Program-made: the position numbers and the translations under genes
The notes under the pieces: generated by a model
What the model saw: only the letters and a program-made list of their open reading frames with translations
What the model was told of the DNA's origin: nothing
Database searches by the model: none
Part shown: piece by piece, positions 25,991 to 37,745 of the stretch
Layout of the letters: the number at the start of each line of letters is the position of its first letter
Numbering within the stretch: position 1 is the stretch's first letter
NCBI GenBank assembly: GCA_907164885.2
Contig: OU015490.1
Span: 211,534,943-211,598,942, forward strand
Origin: Dolomedes plantarius
Taxonomy: Eukaryota; Arthropoda; Arachnida; Araneae; Dolomedidae
Length of the DNA: 64,000 nucleotides
Direction: 5' to 3'

Positions 25991-27639
25991 TACACATAGA
26001 ACATTATAAATAGAATTTTAAAAAAATTATATTTTAAGGCTATTAAGATTATACATGAAAAATACCTATTAGTGTTTAGTATTTAAATTAAAATATATAA
26101 TTATACTAAATACATTCTTTTAAATTATGAACACAAAAATTTTAAGAATATTTGTTCTTTATTTCTTTATAATGTATAAAATGCAGTGTATTTTATAAAG
26201 TTTACTCAAAACACAATTTGATAAGGAATTCGGAAATAGATCCTTTTGTATGATTTACAAGTTCATTTTTAGAATCTTTTATAATGTGGAACGTTTTTGA
26301 ATCCATCTTTTAACATTTAGACATGGATAATTTGTTGCCTATTGATACCTGGCAATAAGAACATTGTAAAATATATTTAATAGGAAAATGGACAATTTTT
26401 CCACCATTGAATACTGTGCATTGAATACTATGCATGAATTTACTATGGAGGAATCATGTGTAACTGATTTATCAATCCAGTAGTAAAAAAATGTTTAATT
26501 TGGATTAACATATTAAAAAAAATTTCATTATAATTTTCTTTCAAATTTCTTTAAAGAAATAAAATGGAAAATATTATACTGGAAATGAAAATACATTTTT
26601 ATTTTTCAACTATGTAGATTTGGAATTGATATTTGTGTCATGTATTTTATACTTTCTAAAGGATATAAAAATCTAAATAGTGCGTACAAATTACAATTCT
26701 AAATATTAATTTAATTAGCAAATACTTAAGACTTTCACAAGAGTCCATTTACTTCCTTTGTCCATCTAAAATATTAACTGAAAAACGAATCTTAAATTAT
26801 TCCGAAACAAAATGTTTTTATTTATACATACGAAAGTGCTCGTAAGTGCCATAAGTATTGCTAATTCAATACACTCAGTTCAGTAGAGTTTGATCTGAAA
26901 TATGGTCAATTCATATTATAACTTGGATTAAAACACTATCTTATAACAGAAATAGAATAATGTTCACTATGTAAGGGTGTTAAATAAAATCTAAAGGCAA
27001 TAATTTAAGACTAACGAATGAAACTTACTTGTGGATTAATTTCAGCGAACTTGTAATCAATCTTTAATGGTGCCTTTTCAATCACGTGCAACTGAATGTC
27101 CAATCAGATGACACTAGTGCATTGTAGTATGACGAGGCGAAAAAAAAGATGGTTTGAAATTTCATTATGCTATAGCTTTCAAAAGCTGCCTTTTGGTATT
27201 GAATATAAAATTTTATTGCTCTACTGAAATATTTTTCAGGTGCTTCAAAATAGATATTTTTGTGAAAAGAGATAAAATTCTTTTTTTCTGTTTATTTTAT
27301 GGTATATTAAATTAATAATATATATTTTTTGTAAATAAAATATTCAAAATATTTTACAGGAAACTTAGGTATTTCTAAGTATTTCTAATTTTTAGATGTC
27401 ATTACAGAACAACTGATTTTGTAGAATTTCGCAATTTTCATCATCTTAATTTTACAGTAGTATATTCTTATAATACACATTGGAATGAAAAAAACAATTT
27501 TTAATTAACGGACCTTAGTTAAAATAAACAAATCACATTTATTTAGAAAAATATTAATGTAATGTCTTTAAAGGCAAAGTGTTATTTTGAAATAAACATT
27601 CATATTTTTCAAAAGTCCATAGTAATCATACATGGTTTG

Positions 27640-27930
27640 CTTTACTTATTTCACTGACACATTGAATTGCTTTCTGTTTGTCATCAGAAATATGCCTCTT
27701 CATAGGAAGTCCTGTTACTTTAACATCATTCCATTCAATCATATCAATATAATCCTTGGCATCAAAGTTTATACGTTGAAATAAAAACTTTTTGATGCCA
27801 CCTTCATTTTCAGCCCTTGCTTTTAGATTCCGGGGTAATCCAAGCTCTCTCTTACATGACTGCGATCATCTGATATCATACAAAGGACGAGATTTTCAGA
27901 AGCAGATTTCTGGCACTGGAAAATGTATAT
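27640..27930 (-). pseudogene. 3' fragment of uncharacterised transposase-like gene (inverted copy)
   Basis: Read on the minus strand, this fragment gives SENLVLCMISDDRSHVREL followed by INFDAKDYIDMIEWNDVKV, TGLPMKRHISDD and ISKANH. It is the inverted partner of 28560-28900 and belongs to the same gene family. It lies just inside the left arm of the foldback. Confidence 0.5.
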
Positions 27931-27939
27931 AAGATAGCA

Positions 27940-28980
27940 TAATAGCATTTTTCAATGACAACAACCAGAATTTAAACATTACTGTAATTGGAATGGGTGG
28001 AACTGCCGTGAACACTGGATTGAATAATGGTGTGGTTCGTTTATTTGAAAAGGAATTAAGAAGGCCACTGCAGTGGTTGATTTGTCTATTTCATGGAAAT
28101 GAACTGCGCCTACGTCCTAATTTGGAGGAGAAATAGGTAAACAACTAGAAAACTGCTATGAACTTCCAGTAATTGAATTATCACCTATTGAAAATGGCAT
28201 TCCATTACTAGAAATTAAGGATGATTTAAGTGTGGACCCAAAATATTTGTTAGAAATGTCTTATGCAATCTCTGTTGGAAGGTGCTCTTCTGATTTGTCT
28301 ATGAGAAAACCAGGAAAACTTTGTTATTCATGATAGCTTACATTAGCAAACCGAATACTTCACTTGTATGTGGGAACAGAATGTACTGCAAAAAAAATCT
28401 CCGAATACTGACTGAGTACATTTTGTAAGTATATGCATCTGTTTCGTTTCACATAAAGCGGAAACTATCTTATATCCATGGATCGAAGCACTTGTGGAAA
28501 CTTGTAAGCTATTCACGTTACCTCCATCAGACTCTTAAAAATGTAATCGACCCAGTCATTCAAAGAAATTCGTACTTTGCTGCTTCTGAAAATCTCCTCC
28601 TATGTATGATATCAGTTGATCGCAGCCACGTAAGACAGCTTGGATTACGCCGGATTCTAAAAGCAAGGACTGAAAAATGAAGGGGGCATTGGAAAGTTTT
28701 AAGTTCAACGTATAAACTTTGATGCCAAGGATTATATTGATATGATTGTACGTAAAGATGTTAAAGTAACAGAACGAGGCATATTTCTGATTACAAACTA
28801 AAGCAGTTTCTAAAGGAAGCAAAATAATCTGATCAGGAGAGTCAACGTACTGACTTCAGCAATTTTCCATGTCACACACAAGCAGTAGAAAGGATTGTTA
28901 AATTCGTTACCGAGTCACCCTTACCCGTCCGTGGCACTTCTGCAAGAGTTGCATTGATAAAAACGAAAATACATTCTCAA
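27940..28980 (+). pseudogene. Uncharacterised, RNase H-like/transposase-type gene remnant
   Basis: Across broken frames the + strand reads MGGTAVNTGLNNGVVRLFEK and LRRPLQWLICLFHGNELRL, then YELPVIEFSPIENGIPLLEI and LANRILHLYVGTE. Later come VDRSHVRQLGLRRILKAR, INFDAKDYIDMIV and CHTQAVERIVKFVTE. I recognise the order (DGTAVNTG, then LHxNELPLR, GKxSHARWLTTANR, ENLLLAM...RELGLRRILKAR, HTQAVER) from a widespread but poorly named invertebrate repeat-encoded protein family. The Asp-containing, HxNE and RW motifs resemble the hAT order. Here the first Asp is Gly and stops and frameshifts are frequent. The family assignment rests on memory and needs a search. Confidence 0.5.
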
Positions 28981-30029
28981 AAGATAATGCCAAAATTTAA
29001 TAATAAAAAACAAAACAAAACACAATTCAATGTGTCAGTGAAATAAGTAATGGAAACCATGTGTGATTACTATGGACTTTTGAAAAACATGAATTTTTTT
29101 TTTTTCAAAATAACGTTTAACATCCCCAATCTCAAAGAACTTTTTAATCTTATGCACAGTAAGTGTGCGTTTAAATTTTCTTCTACACCCACTTTTGATT
29201 ATATTCCTAAATCTGAAAAAGTTAAACCTCTGAATCAGGCTGATGAGCTTAAAGCAGGGTGTTTAACCTTTTGCAGCATCTGGGCCACATGGTAAATTTT
29301 TTCAAGGCAGGCGGGCCGCATAAAAAAGTCAACTACATTCAAAAGTTTAGTTTTATTATGAAAATGAAAAATACATTGTATATGTAATGTATAAAATATT
29401 ATAATCTTGGTATGCAATGTGATGTGGTAATTTTGAACGAAATCGAACATAATGTGATTTTTAAAATTTGGGTTGATCTAAAGCGAATTGCTCTCGATTC
29501 TAACTTAACTAGCATTAATGATCGAATCAATCTCTCAAACCAATTTTCTATCCTAGGAAACTGTCGTAATCCGGAGGAAAGAAATTCCCGCTGCTAATGA
29601 TGAATTTCCTGTTAGGCGGGAAACCAAACCTGAGCCATGTTTTTTTTTTAATGGCGGAAGGGTACAAAGATACCCTCAACAAAATGTACAACCTAGTCAA
29701 AATTCAATATCCCAAATCAATTTCATGAAACTTTGTCAAAATCTTATCTGAAAACATTACTGCAATTGGATTAATATCGGACCTTTCAAAATTACTTAAT
29801 TTACTTACGCATTGAATTTTTTTGGAAAAAAAATCCCAAAACCGAACGGCCACTTAAAAATTAAAAATTTATGTTCCGATCTTAATATTTCAAATCTTAC
29901 CCAGTCCATTAATTGTTCACAGGTTAATTCTGATAGTGTTATTCTGATAGTGTGGTTTCTGATAGTGTTTAACATTTTTCCTTTATTTTTCTGTTCCATG
30001 CGAGGCAGTTTCCTCTTATTCAAGTTCCA

Positions 30030-30160
30030 CACTTGATACCCTATCAGGGAATGCTGGTGTGGGGCGTTCGTTTTTGCTTCCCATGCTTCAGTCCTCGGTT
30101 CGATCCTACAAAGTGCAGTTCTGTTATCTGTACTCACGGATGTTCAAACCTGCCAATTTA
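30030..30160 (+). other. Possible tRNA-derived fragment with B box
   Basis: GGTTCGATCC at 30097-30106 matches the RNA polymerase III B box and sits in a locally GC-richer block. A clear A box at the right distance and target duplications are not visible. It may be an old SINE head. Confidence 0.25.
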
Positions 30161-31304
30161 ATTTATTAAATATAACTTACTTATTATTTTAAACTTAATT
30201 GCCTTAATTTTTATTTCTAACATTTATTTAAACTAATTTTTTGGCCTTTTTTTTCTTATTGTAAATATTATTTCTCGTATCCTGATTCAATTACAAAAAA
30301 AAACAATGTAATATATATTCTTCAATGTACGTACTGAGGAAAAAGGGTCTTATTTTTTGATATTTTTTGGTGTCTCATGACATCTACTGTCTATGTCTCT
30401 GACATTACATTACATTAATATTTTTCTAAATATGTGTGATTTGTTTATTTTAACTAAGGTCTGTAAATTTAAAATTCTTTTTCTTTCATTCAAATTTGTA
30501 TTATAAGAATATGTTACTGTAAAATTAATACGATGAAATTCGAGAAAAAATTCTACAAAATCAGTTGTTTTATAATGGCATCTAACAATTAGAAATACTT
30601 AGAATATGTAAATTTCCTGAAAAATATATTTTGAATATTTTATCTACAAAAATATATATTATTATTTTAATATACTATAGAAGAAATTTAAAAAAATACA
30701 AATTTTATCACTATTTCCTCTCTTATAAATAAAGAGTGGTGAAACAAGGACCCATTTTTAAGTAGATATTTAATTTCTCCAGTAATATATAAAAATAAAC
30801 AATGAAACTAATTTTCATCTGTTTTTATAAGCTTCTAGGGAGTTAAAAACATACACACAGAATACAATCTTTACATACAAGGAAAATTATGTGAATTTTC
30901 ACATAATACAATTATACAATTTCACATAATACAATCTTTACATACAAGGAAAATTATGGGAATTTTCCGCGTAAAACAAGTTTCACAACAATGAAATAAA
31001 TATTTTTGAAAAGTCTGTTAAATTTAATCTTCGCCTTCCCTTTCAAATCCATAATTCTGATGCTGATATCTGTTACTTGTGGTTACGAATCGGAGGTGCA
31101 GTTCCGGGACGATACAGGGAAAACGCTTTCGGTACGATTCATATCAACCCATAACAGGCCCTGAAACACGTAAACGGAAAGCGTTTCCCCTTCGGAGGTT
31201 CGTAAACAACCCGCCAGTGGCCCGACAAAATTCTCCCGTACTTGTCGTTCAACCGGTGCCTCCAGCACTGGCCCGATAAGCTGCCGTCAGTCCTGTGTTT
31301 GTTG

Positions 31305-31306
<2 letters not shown>

Positions 31307-31403
<97 letters not shown>

Positions 31404-31575
31404 CAGGAAATCAAATATTTAATATCGTTCTTTCATATGAAAAATAGAGAACTTTCTGTTGTTAATATAACGAAGAAAAACAAACGTGACAGTTATCATG
31501 AGTATCACAGGAAGTAATGAAGGAATTTAGAATTTGGTATATAAAAGTTAACGATCTACTCAAGTAGTACAAATT
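31307..31575. repeat. (TA)n tract and partial third copy of the 17-18 kb unit
   Basis: After about 90 bp of (TA)n, TGTATGTATCAGGAAATC and the next 110 bp match 17645-17760 almost exactly, then become diverged until about 31575. This copy is the right flank of the 12.9-kb insertion. Confidence 0.85.
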
Positions 31576-31584
31576 GATTCAGGG

Positions 31585-32110
31585 CGATAATAAAAATATA
31601 TGTAATAAATGTATCATTAATAAATCTTACGTATTACAGTATCTACCAATGCATTCTTTTACTACCTCTGTTATTATTCGTTTCAGGAATTATCCATTCT
31701 TTATCCAAGGCGTCCATTGCATTTTATTAAAGGTTATGATGTCCTCAAATAGAAGAATAGTGATAGAGTTCTATAATGATAATATGATAAATGTGTGATG
31801 AATAAACCTAACATAACAATGTCTACGGACATACTCTTTATTCACCTTCGCAATAGACTCGGCCGTTTGATGAAGTATCCTCTCTTTGTCCATTGTGGGA
31901 CCATCGCGTTTCCCAAATATTAGGAAAGAAGTGATACATGACTATAATAAAAATATATATGATTAATGTATCATTAATAAACCCCACATAACAATATCTA
32001 GCAACAAAAGCTTTAATTATCTCCGCAATGGATTTGTTCATTTCAGGAAGTTTCTTATCTTTGTCCAATGTAGCAATGATGGCAAATATGTCGATGCATT
32101 GTAAACTCAT
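31585..32110. repeat. Three diverged tandem units of about 180 bp
   Basis: Each unit carries AATGTATCATTAATAAA or a variant, then ACATAACAATRTCTA, TCCGCAATGGA or similar, and TCTTTGTCCA. Starts are near 31602, 31790 and 31964. No coding meaning. Confidence 0.55.
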
Positions 32111-32519
32111 GTTAATCGTTTCAATATTTTTCACCTTTTTTTTCGAATATAAGGAAATTCATCGCAGTCTGATCATTAAATTGTATATAATACTTTAAAA
32201 CGTAACAATCAAAATTTAACGAAAATGGTTAAGTAAAATATCATTTAATTGAAACCAAATTAATACATCATAACGATTAAATTTATATATCTTTAAGGTA
32301 AACAATTGAGCACTTTGACTGACATATGCCTCCTTCTCATTTAAATTTGTTATAATTGTTATGGCAAGCATTCAGCTTCTCAAGTGTCTAAAAAAAAAAG
32401 TGTCATTTTCAAAAGATTTGTTTTTGTTGCATAAAACACATTACTGAGGATTTTCAACGAAATATGTATAACAAAACGCTTGGAGCACACCCATCTTCGT
32501 GGAGCCAATTGCCATTATA

Positions 32520-32790
32520 TATGTTGGAACTGAACTCCGAAATCGGACAACGTCAGAAAAAAATGCTCTCTTCGGGAATGGATCTCTGACAAATGCTCGA
32601 AGTCCGAAAAGTGACATTATTTCGGACTTTGTGCACTTGAATTTGCTCACATCGAGAATGGATCACTCATAAATGTACCAAGTCCGAAATGTTACATTAT
32701 TTCGAAGTTTGTGCACTTGAATTTGATCAATTCGCGATCGGGTAAATCAGTAGTGTGCCAAGTCCGATTTCGCACTTGGAGGATGGGTGA
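32520..32790. repeat. 80-bp minisatellite (about three units)
   Basis: CGGGAATGGATCTCTGACAA at 32574, CGAGAATGGATCACTCATAA at 32654 and CGCGATCGGGTAAATCAG at 32734 are exactly 80 bp apart. Each leads to AAGTCCGA..., a TTATTTCG segment and TTTGTGCACTTGAATTTG. The array abuts the integrase pseudogene. Confidence 0.8.
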
Positions 32791-33965
32791 AACACTGTAA
32801 TGTGCCTCGAAAAGTGATCAACCTGTACCTTTCTCTCTGTGAACAATGTCACTTGATAAAAAAGGGTAAAAACAAGGAAGTCGCTGTTAAACCAATACTT
32901 ACTAACGCATTCCAACAACAAGGACAGGTTGATCTCATTGACATGCAATCAGAGTGCCATTATAAATTCCTTTGAAACTATCAAGATCATCTTACCAAAT
33001 TCCCTTTTTTACGCCCACTGAAAACGAAAACAGCTAAAGAAGTTTCTGATAACTTAATGGACAGTTTTTGTATCAAAGGAGCTCCCTGTATTTTGCAGTT
33101 CAATAATAGGCGTGAGTTCTCGAATAAAATCATAAAAGAGCTTGCATATATGTTTGAAGTAAAAATTGTTCATGGAAAACCCAGATACTCTCAAAGCCAA
33201 GGATCCGTCGAACATGCAAACCAAGATTTTCGTGATATGTTGGTGACATGGATGACTGACAATCAGACATGTCATTGGGCAGATGGCTTATGAATCGTTC
33301 AAATGAAAAAAAATTGCACCTACCATCGTGGAATCACCAGAAGCCAATACGAAGCTCTGTTGGAGTTCCACTTACTAACGGACTTTCCCAGGAATTGTGT
33401 TTTTCAACGGACCTTGAGACTGAAAAATAACTTGAAGAGGTTTGGCCAACATTCCTGAGCGTAAACATGAAACTGATTCATCAGATTCTGTAAACCCTGA
33501 TGTGTCCATCTAACAAAAAAAAGAAGATGTTAATTGAACAGAAACGAGATGATTGTGCCAAAAAAATGGATAAGAAAACGAACGAAATGTTAAGAGGCAG
33601 TGACGCTAAATTTCCTCCCATGAGCATCGGTCAGAACGTTGTGTTACGGATTCCAGAACTCGACAAAGGAAGAGCTGCACCCAGAAATATGATACCTGTG
33701 ATAATGGGAGTGAACGATGATGGGCTATACAAACTCGGTACTAAATCCTGAAAATTGGAGAAGTTATTTTCCAGAAATGAATTCCAAATGAATGAAAAAA
33801 ATTTCATATCTGAAAAAGACGTCCCAAGCTTCGTACAATCCCTTCGAATCACAGTTACCCTGGAATCAGAAAATTGTAGAAAGCAATGTGACAGCAAAAC
33901 ATGCAAGTGCTTATCAACTGGCATCAAATGCAACTATAAACTGACATTATATGTAAGAGCCATAC
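32787..33965 (+). pseudogene. KRAB-A-domain-2-like integrase protein, decayed
   Basis: Successive frames give CEQCHLIKKGKNKEVAVKP, QGQVDLIDMQSE, GAPCILQFNNRREFSNKII, HGKPRYSQSQGSVEHAN and DNQTCHWADGL. Farther on come SDAKFPPMSIGQNVVL, MGVNDDGLYKLGTK and a Cys-rich tail, CRKQCDSKTCKCLSTGIKCN. This is the order of the repeat-derived integrase proteins annotated as KRAB-A domain-containing protein 2-like in arthropods: zinc-binding CxxC, DDE integrase core, DNA-binding tail. The first Asp (VDLID) and the Glu (QGSVE) remain. The second Asp of the usual SDNGREFSN is Asn (FNNRREFSN). Several frameshifts and stops, for example after YKFL at about 32972 and ADGL at about 33290, make it dead. Confidence 0.7.
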
Positions 33966-34030
33966 CAGTTCTGCCTGCAAAAATAAGTAACAGTTCATTT
34001 TTCATAATTTTTCCCCTCATTTATTATTTT

Positions 34031-34169
34031 ACTAGCAGAAATTCCGTACTTCGCTACGGAGTACATTCAAATTAAATACAACGGTCAATGTATGCAATTA
34101 ATGGCAAGTATATATATATATATATATATTATATGATAAATACTACGATCAATGTATATACAATTGATG

Positions 34170-34240
<71 letters not shown>

Positions 34241-34876
34241 AGAAAATCGTAAATGATAATTTTATAGACAAAATAATGTAGGAGAAAATATTCAAATTAA
34301 ATCTAATATAAAGAATACTAAAGAATATAGTACAGTTAATATAGTACAGTTTGTAGAACATTTCTTTTACTGTATTTTAATATTTTTTTGGATAATGTCC
34401 AATCGTCTGCCGCATTAGCAAGGAAAAAAAATATTTTTTGTTTATTTAGTTGTTATGCACGTGACGATAAATTTATTTAAAGTACCAGAAAAAGAAATCA
34501 CGTGATCACCAATTAATAAATTAAATTCTACAAATTAATCTTCACCAAATTAATTCACCAAAAATCAGAAAATAGAGGTAAAGATTCAAAAAAAAATTCA
34601 TTTTAAAGGAATTTTTATGGTCTTTCTTGTGATATAAATTTTAAAACTCTCAAAGTATTATTTTAAATACAAACGTAAAAAAAGTAAAAAAAACAGATTA
34701 AAAATTTAATTTAAAAAAATCTAAGAAGAATTTTTGAAAAATCTTTCTGTGTTCACCCCTACACTATAAGGAGAATCGCCATGCAAAATTTCAGCCCTTT
34801 AGGTCCAGCGGTTTGGTCTGTGCGTTGTATGTCAATCAGTGAACGAGTAAGTTACGCAACTGTTTTATATATATAG
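34031..34876 (-). mobile_element. Helitron, non-autonomous, copy 1 (about 846 bp)
   Basis: Read on the minus strand it starts TCTATATATATAAAACAG, continues through GACATACAACGCACAGACC, CAAACCGCTGGACCTAAAGG and TTTTGCATGGCGATTCTCC, and ends near CCGTAGCGAAGTACGG...CTAG. TC at the 5' end and CTAG at the 3' end, with a small GC-rich hairpin before it, fit Helitrons. An internal (TA)n expansion lies at 34100-34240. It is immediately followed by a second copy. Confidence 0.7.
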
Positions 34877-34958
34877 ACTAGCTGAAACCCGCGCTTCGCT
34901 ACGGAGTACATTCAAATTAAATACAACGGTCAATGTATGCAATTAATGTCAAAAAAAA

Positions 34959-35020
<62 letters not shown>

Positions 35021-35880
35021 CGACGATCAATATATACAACTGATGTAGAAAAAATATATATATCTTCTATACTAATAAAGGGACAAGTTGATGTCGGATC
35101 ACGTGACCGTAACTCATCCGGGCGGGTACCGATCCTCGAAAAAAATGGCCGACAAATATACAGCAAAATCGGTGTATTTTTTTTCTTATGAAAGTACATA
35201 AATGTTACGTATTTGGAAAGAGATTCGAAAAGTGATAATTTTTTCTGCGTACACTTATTCTGTTAATTCAATAGTTTTAGAGATATTTTCATTCTAAAAT
35301 CACTCACTGCTGAGAAACCAAATCATCTTTTGTTGTGGTACTGCCATCTGTCGGCAGCGAAGGGAATGAAAATTGAAAGGAATTGATTTGATTTATTCAC
35401 TTTGATTTAATACACTTGTGGGCTTTTTTTTTCTTTTGTGGGGCCCGAAGTACATAAATATGTTACACGGATGGCTTGAGCTTAGCCGGGCTTCGCCCGG
35501 CTAGTTTATAAAAAAATCGTAAGGGATATTTTTATAGACAAAATAATGTCCAATCGTCTGCCGCTTTAGCAAGAAAAAAAATATTTTTTGTCTATTTAGT
35601 TTTTATGCACGTGACGATAAATTTATTTAAAGTACCATAAAAAGAAATCACGTGATCAGCATTTAATAAATTAAATTCTAAAAATTAATCTATAATAATT
35701 CACCAAAAATCAGAAAATAGAGGTAAAGATTCGAAAAAGATGTCATTTTAATGGAATTTCTATGATCTATCCTGTGATATAAATTTTATAACCCTCAAGT
35801 TATTCTTTTAAATGCAAATTTTAAAAAAGTTACTAAAACAGCTTAAAAATTTAATTAAAAAAATATAAAAAATAATTTAA
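34877..35880 (-). mobile_element. Helitron, tandem copy 2, 5'-truncated and split by another Helitron
   Basis: Starting on the + strand at CTAGCTGAAACCCGCG, this repeats copy 1 (GCTACGGAGTACATTC, ACAACGGTCAATGTATGC, then GTCCAATCGTCTGCCGC, TTATGCACGTGACGATAAAT). It is interrupted at 35066-35504 by a different Helitron. Similarity to copy 1 fades near 35880, short of the expected 5' end. Confidence 0.65.
35066..35504 (+). mobile_element. Small Helitron (439 bp) nested in copy 2
   Basis: The 5' end is TCTATACTAATAAAGGGAC. The 3' end is a hairpin, AGCCGGGCTTCGCCCGGCT, followed by AG and then T, giving the CTAG-T terminus of Helitrons. The interior (CATCTGTCGGCAGCG, TTGTGGGGCCCG) has no ORF. The element at 38233-39049 is a longer relative in the opposite orientation. 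Confidence 0.8.
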
Positions 35881-36445
35881 TTAGAAATATAATTTAATTA
35901 GAAAAAACAACTCCATTTCGGCGGAGTTGAAAATATTTAAAACTTTACAGCTTGGTGGGTTAAAAAGTGTCCCTCCTAATTAAACGATTTTCTCCTTAAA
36001 TTCTATTCACTTGAGCTTTATTTTAAATATAGAAAACAATTCGTTTTTATTCGTTTTGAGTGTCATCTGTGTATTAATTTAATTACGAGTACCTTTAACT
36101 TCTGGTTTGTGTAGCGTGTCTCGTTTTTCACAGCATGTCAAGTAAAATACTAGCAGTTGAGGAGGCATTATACTAAGTACGTAATAGGCAGGAACCTTAA
36201 ACCAAGTTTTTTTCACTGATTAAAACTGACCACCAGATTTCGATTTGGGAGAAGATTGAAGTAAATATTCGCCTACCGAATTTCACTGAGGATTGTAGAC
36301 CATTTGCTGAGATTTTAAATTTAGCCATCACCAATAAATACCTTTTGCGTATTTTGAGCATGGACTTGATACAAAGTTCCCAGTCATAGGGACTATTGGT
36401 GAAGTACGCTTTACTTCATGACCACTGTATATATATATATATATA

Positions 36446-37745
36446 CAGAGGCTGTTCGCACATTTTTTAGACGATTTTGGTAAGCGGCAATTAAAAACCC
36501 TTTGCTGCAAAATAAATAATTGCAATTCTACTATGTTTTTAAAAGTCAAAATTATCGTCTGCGGCTTGAAAGTTTTGTTTTTATTCAAAATGGCATTTTT
36601 AACAAAGCAGTGGTTCGAAGGCTACATTTATGCTCTTTCCGAAGAGAAATATGCATACTCCGTTATCCAAAAACGATGTGAGAGTCATGGTTTTGTGATA
36701 TCTAAAGCGTCGATAGGTAATATCGTCAACAAGAAAGGAAAAAAACGTCAAATTGGAGTCTCAAGTGGGACAAAAATTCCAAACAAGTATCCAAGGAAAA
36801 AACGGACATCTTCGACTATTGCAAAGGTCCGTTGTTTAATGTTAAAAGAAAATCCCCCTAGTCAAAGGACAGTTGCAAAATCATTAAAATGCTCGGTGTC
36901 CCCTGTAAACAAAATGATAAACGTTGATTTAAATCTTAAGATAGCGGAAAAACGCAATGTGCATCGTCTTCTTCCAAATCATATCGCTGAAAGCAGGGCA
37001 CGCTGCAGAATTCTATATGAGAAACACTTATCCAAAGAAAAATGGAAAACAATTGTCACAATAGATGAATCATGGGTGTATTTAAATGATTGCAACAAAA
37101 AAAGAGCCATTTATTATCATAAAAGGGGAGAAAAAAATTTAAGTACATGGTTCAAATAATCGAAAGAAAGTTTTTCTAAGGGATTCATGATTGTTGCTGG
37201 TTTTTCTTATAATGGCAAGTTAAAAATAAAGAGAGTGGAAAAAAATGTCAAGATTAACTCCAATTACCATCAGGAACATATTTTATCGCCAATTTTTCTG
37301 AATGAAATACCATCGCTTTACCCACAGTGCCATTAATCTGTGAGACTCCATCAGGACAAAGCTAGCAGTCACACATCAAAATCCACTGTAAATTTCCTAA
37401 AAGGAATGGAACAAAAAACTGGTATCAAGGCCATACCCTTCACTGATATCCCTACTAAATCTCCCGATGTATCACCTATGGATTTTTGTGCTTTCGGACT
37501 CTTAAAATCTGCATTATCCAAACGTCGTCCCAAAACCCTTACAGGACTCTGGAAAGCTGTTAAGGAGGAATGGGATAGAATACCTCTTCTGACACTTTAA
37601 AAGGCATTATTATCCTGGAAATTGCGGTGTCGAAAGATAGTTCAGAATAAGGGATGTCAAACAGAACATTTAAAACACAAGAATTTTATGTGATTTAGTT
37701 TTTTGAATACAATATACATCGTCTAAAAAATGTGTGAACAGCCTC

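Larger units (their letters stand above)
27300..30700. mobile_element. Foldback-type element (about 3.4 kb) with about 280-bp inverted ends
   Basis: The arm at about 27300-27570 is repeated in inverse orientation at about 30395-30695. Matching stretches include AATATTCAAAATAT, TCTAAGTATTTCTAAT, CAACTGATTTTGTAGAA, CTTAGTTAAAATAAACAAATC and AGAAAAATATTAATGTAATG, at roughly 85 percent by eye. Farther in, 27560-27930 is inversely repeated at about 28560-29120 and includes gene sequence. The structure is a partly collapsed palindrome around a transposase-like pseudogene. 29120-30390 has no clear coding content. Confidence 0.65.
18423..31306. mobile_element. 12.9-kb TIR-bounded insertion in a (TA)n tract; family unknown
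   Basis: The left end CCCAACAAACACA (18423-18435) and the right end TGTGTTTGTTGGG (31294-31306) are perfect inverted repeats, each flanked by TA within (TA)n. The left flank ends in GGCGCTAG-(TA)n and the right flank resumes (TA)n-TGTATGTATCAGGAAATC. The same two sequences are joined by (TA)n alone at 17570-17660, which is effectively the empty site. Both ends are GC-rich (about 380 bp and 230 bp) while the interior is very AT-rich. The interior holds palindromes, an internal duplication, a Tc1-like MITE, a foldback with a transposase-like gene fragment, and minus-strand exon-like segments. No intact transposase was found, so the class is open. Confidence 0.6.
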
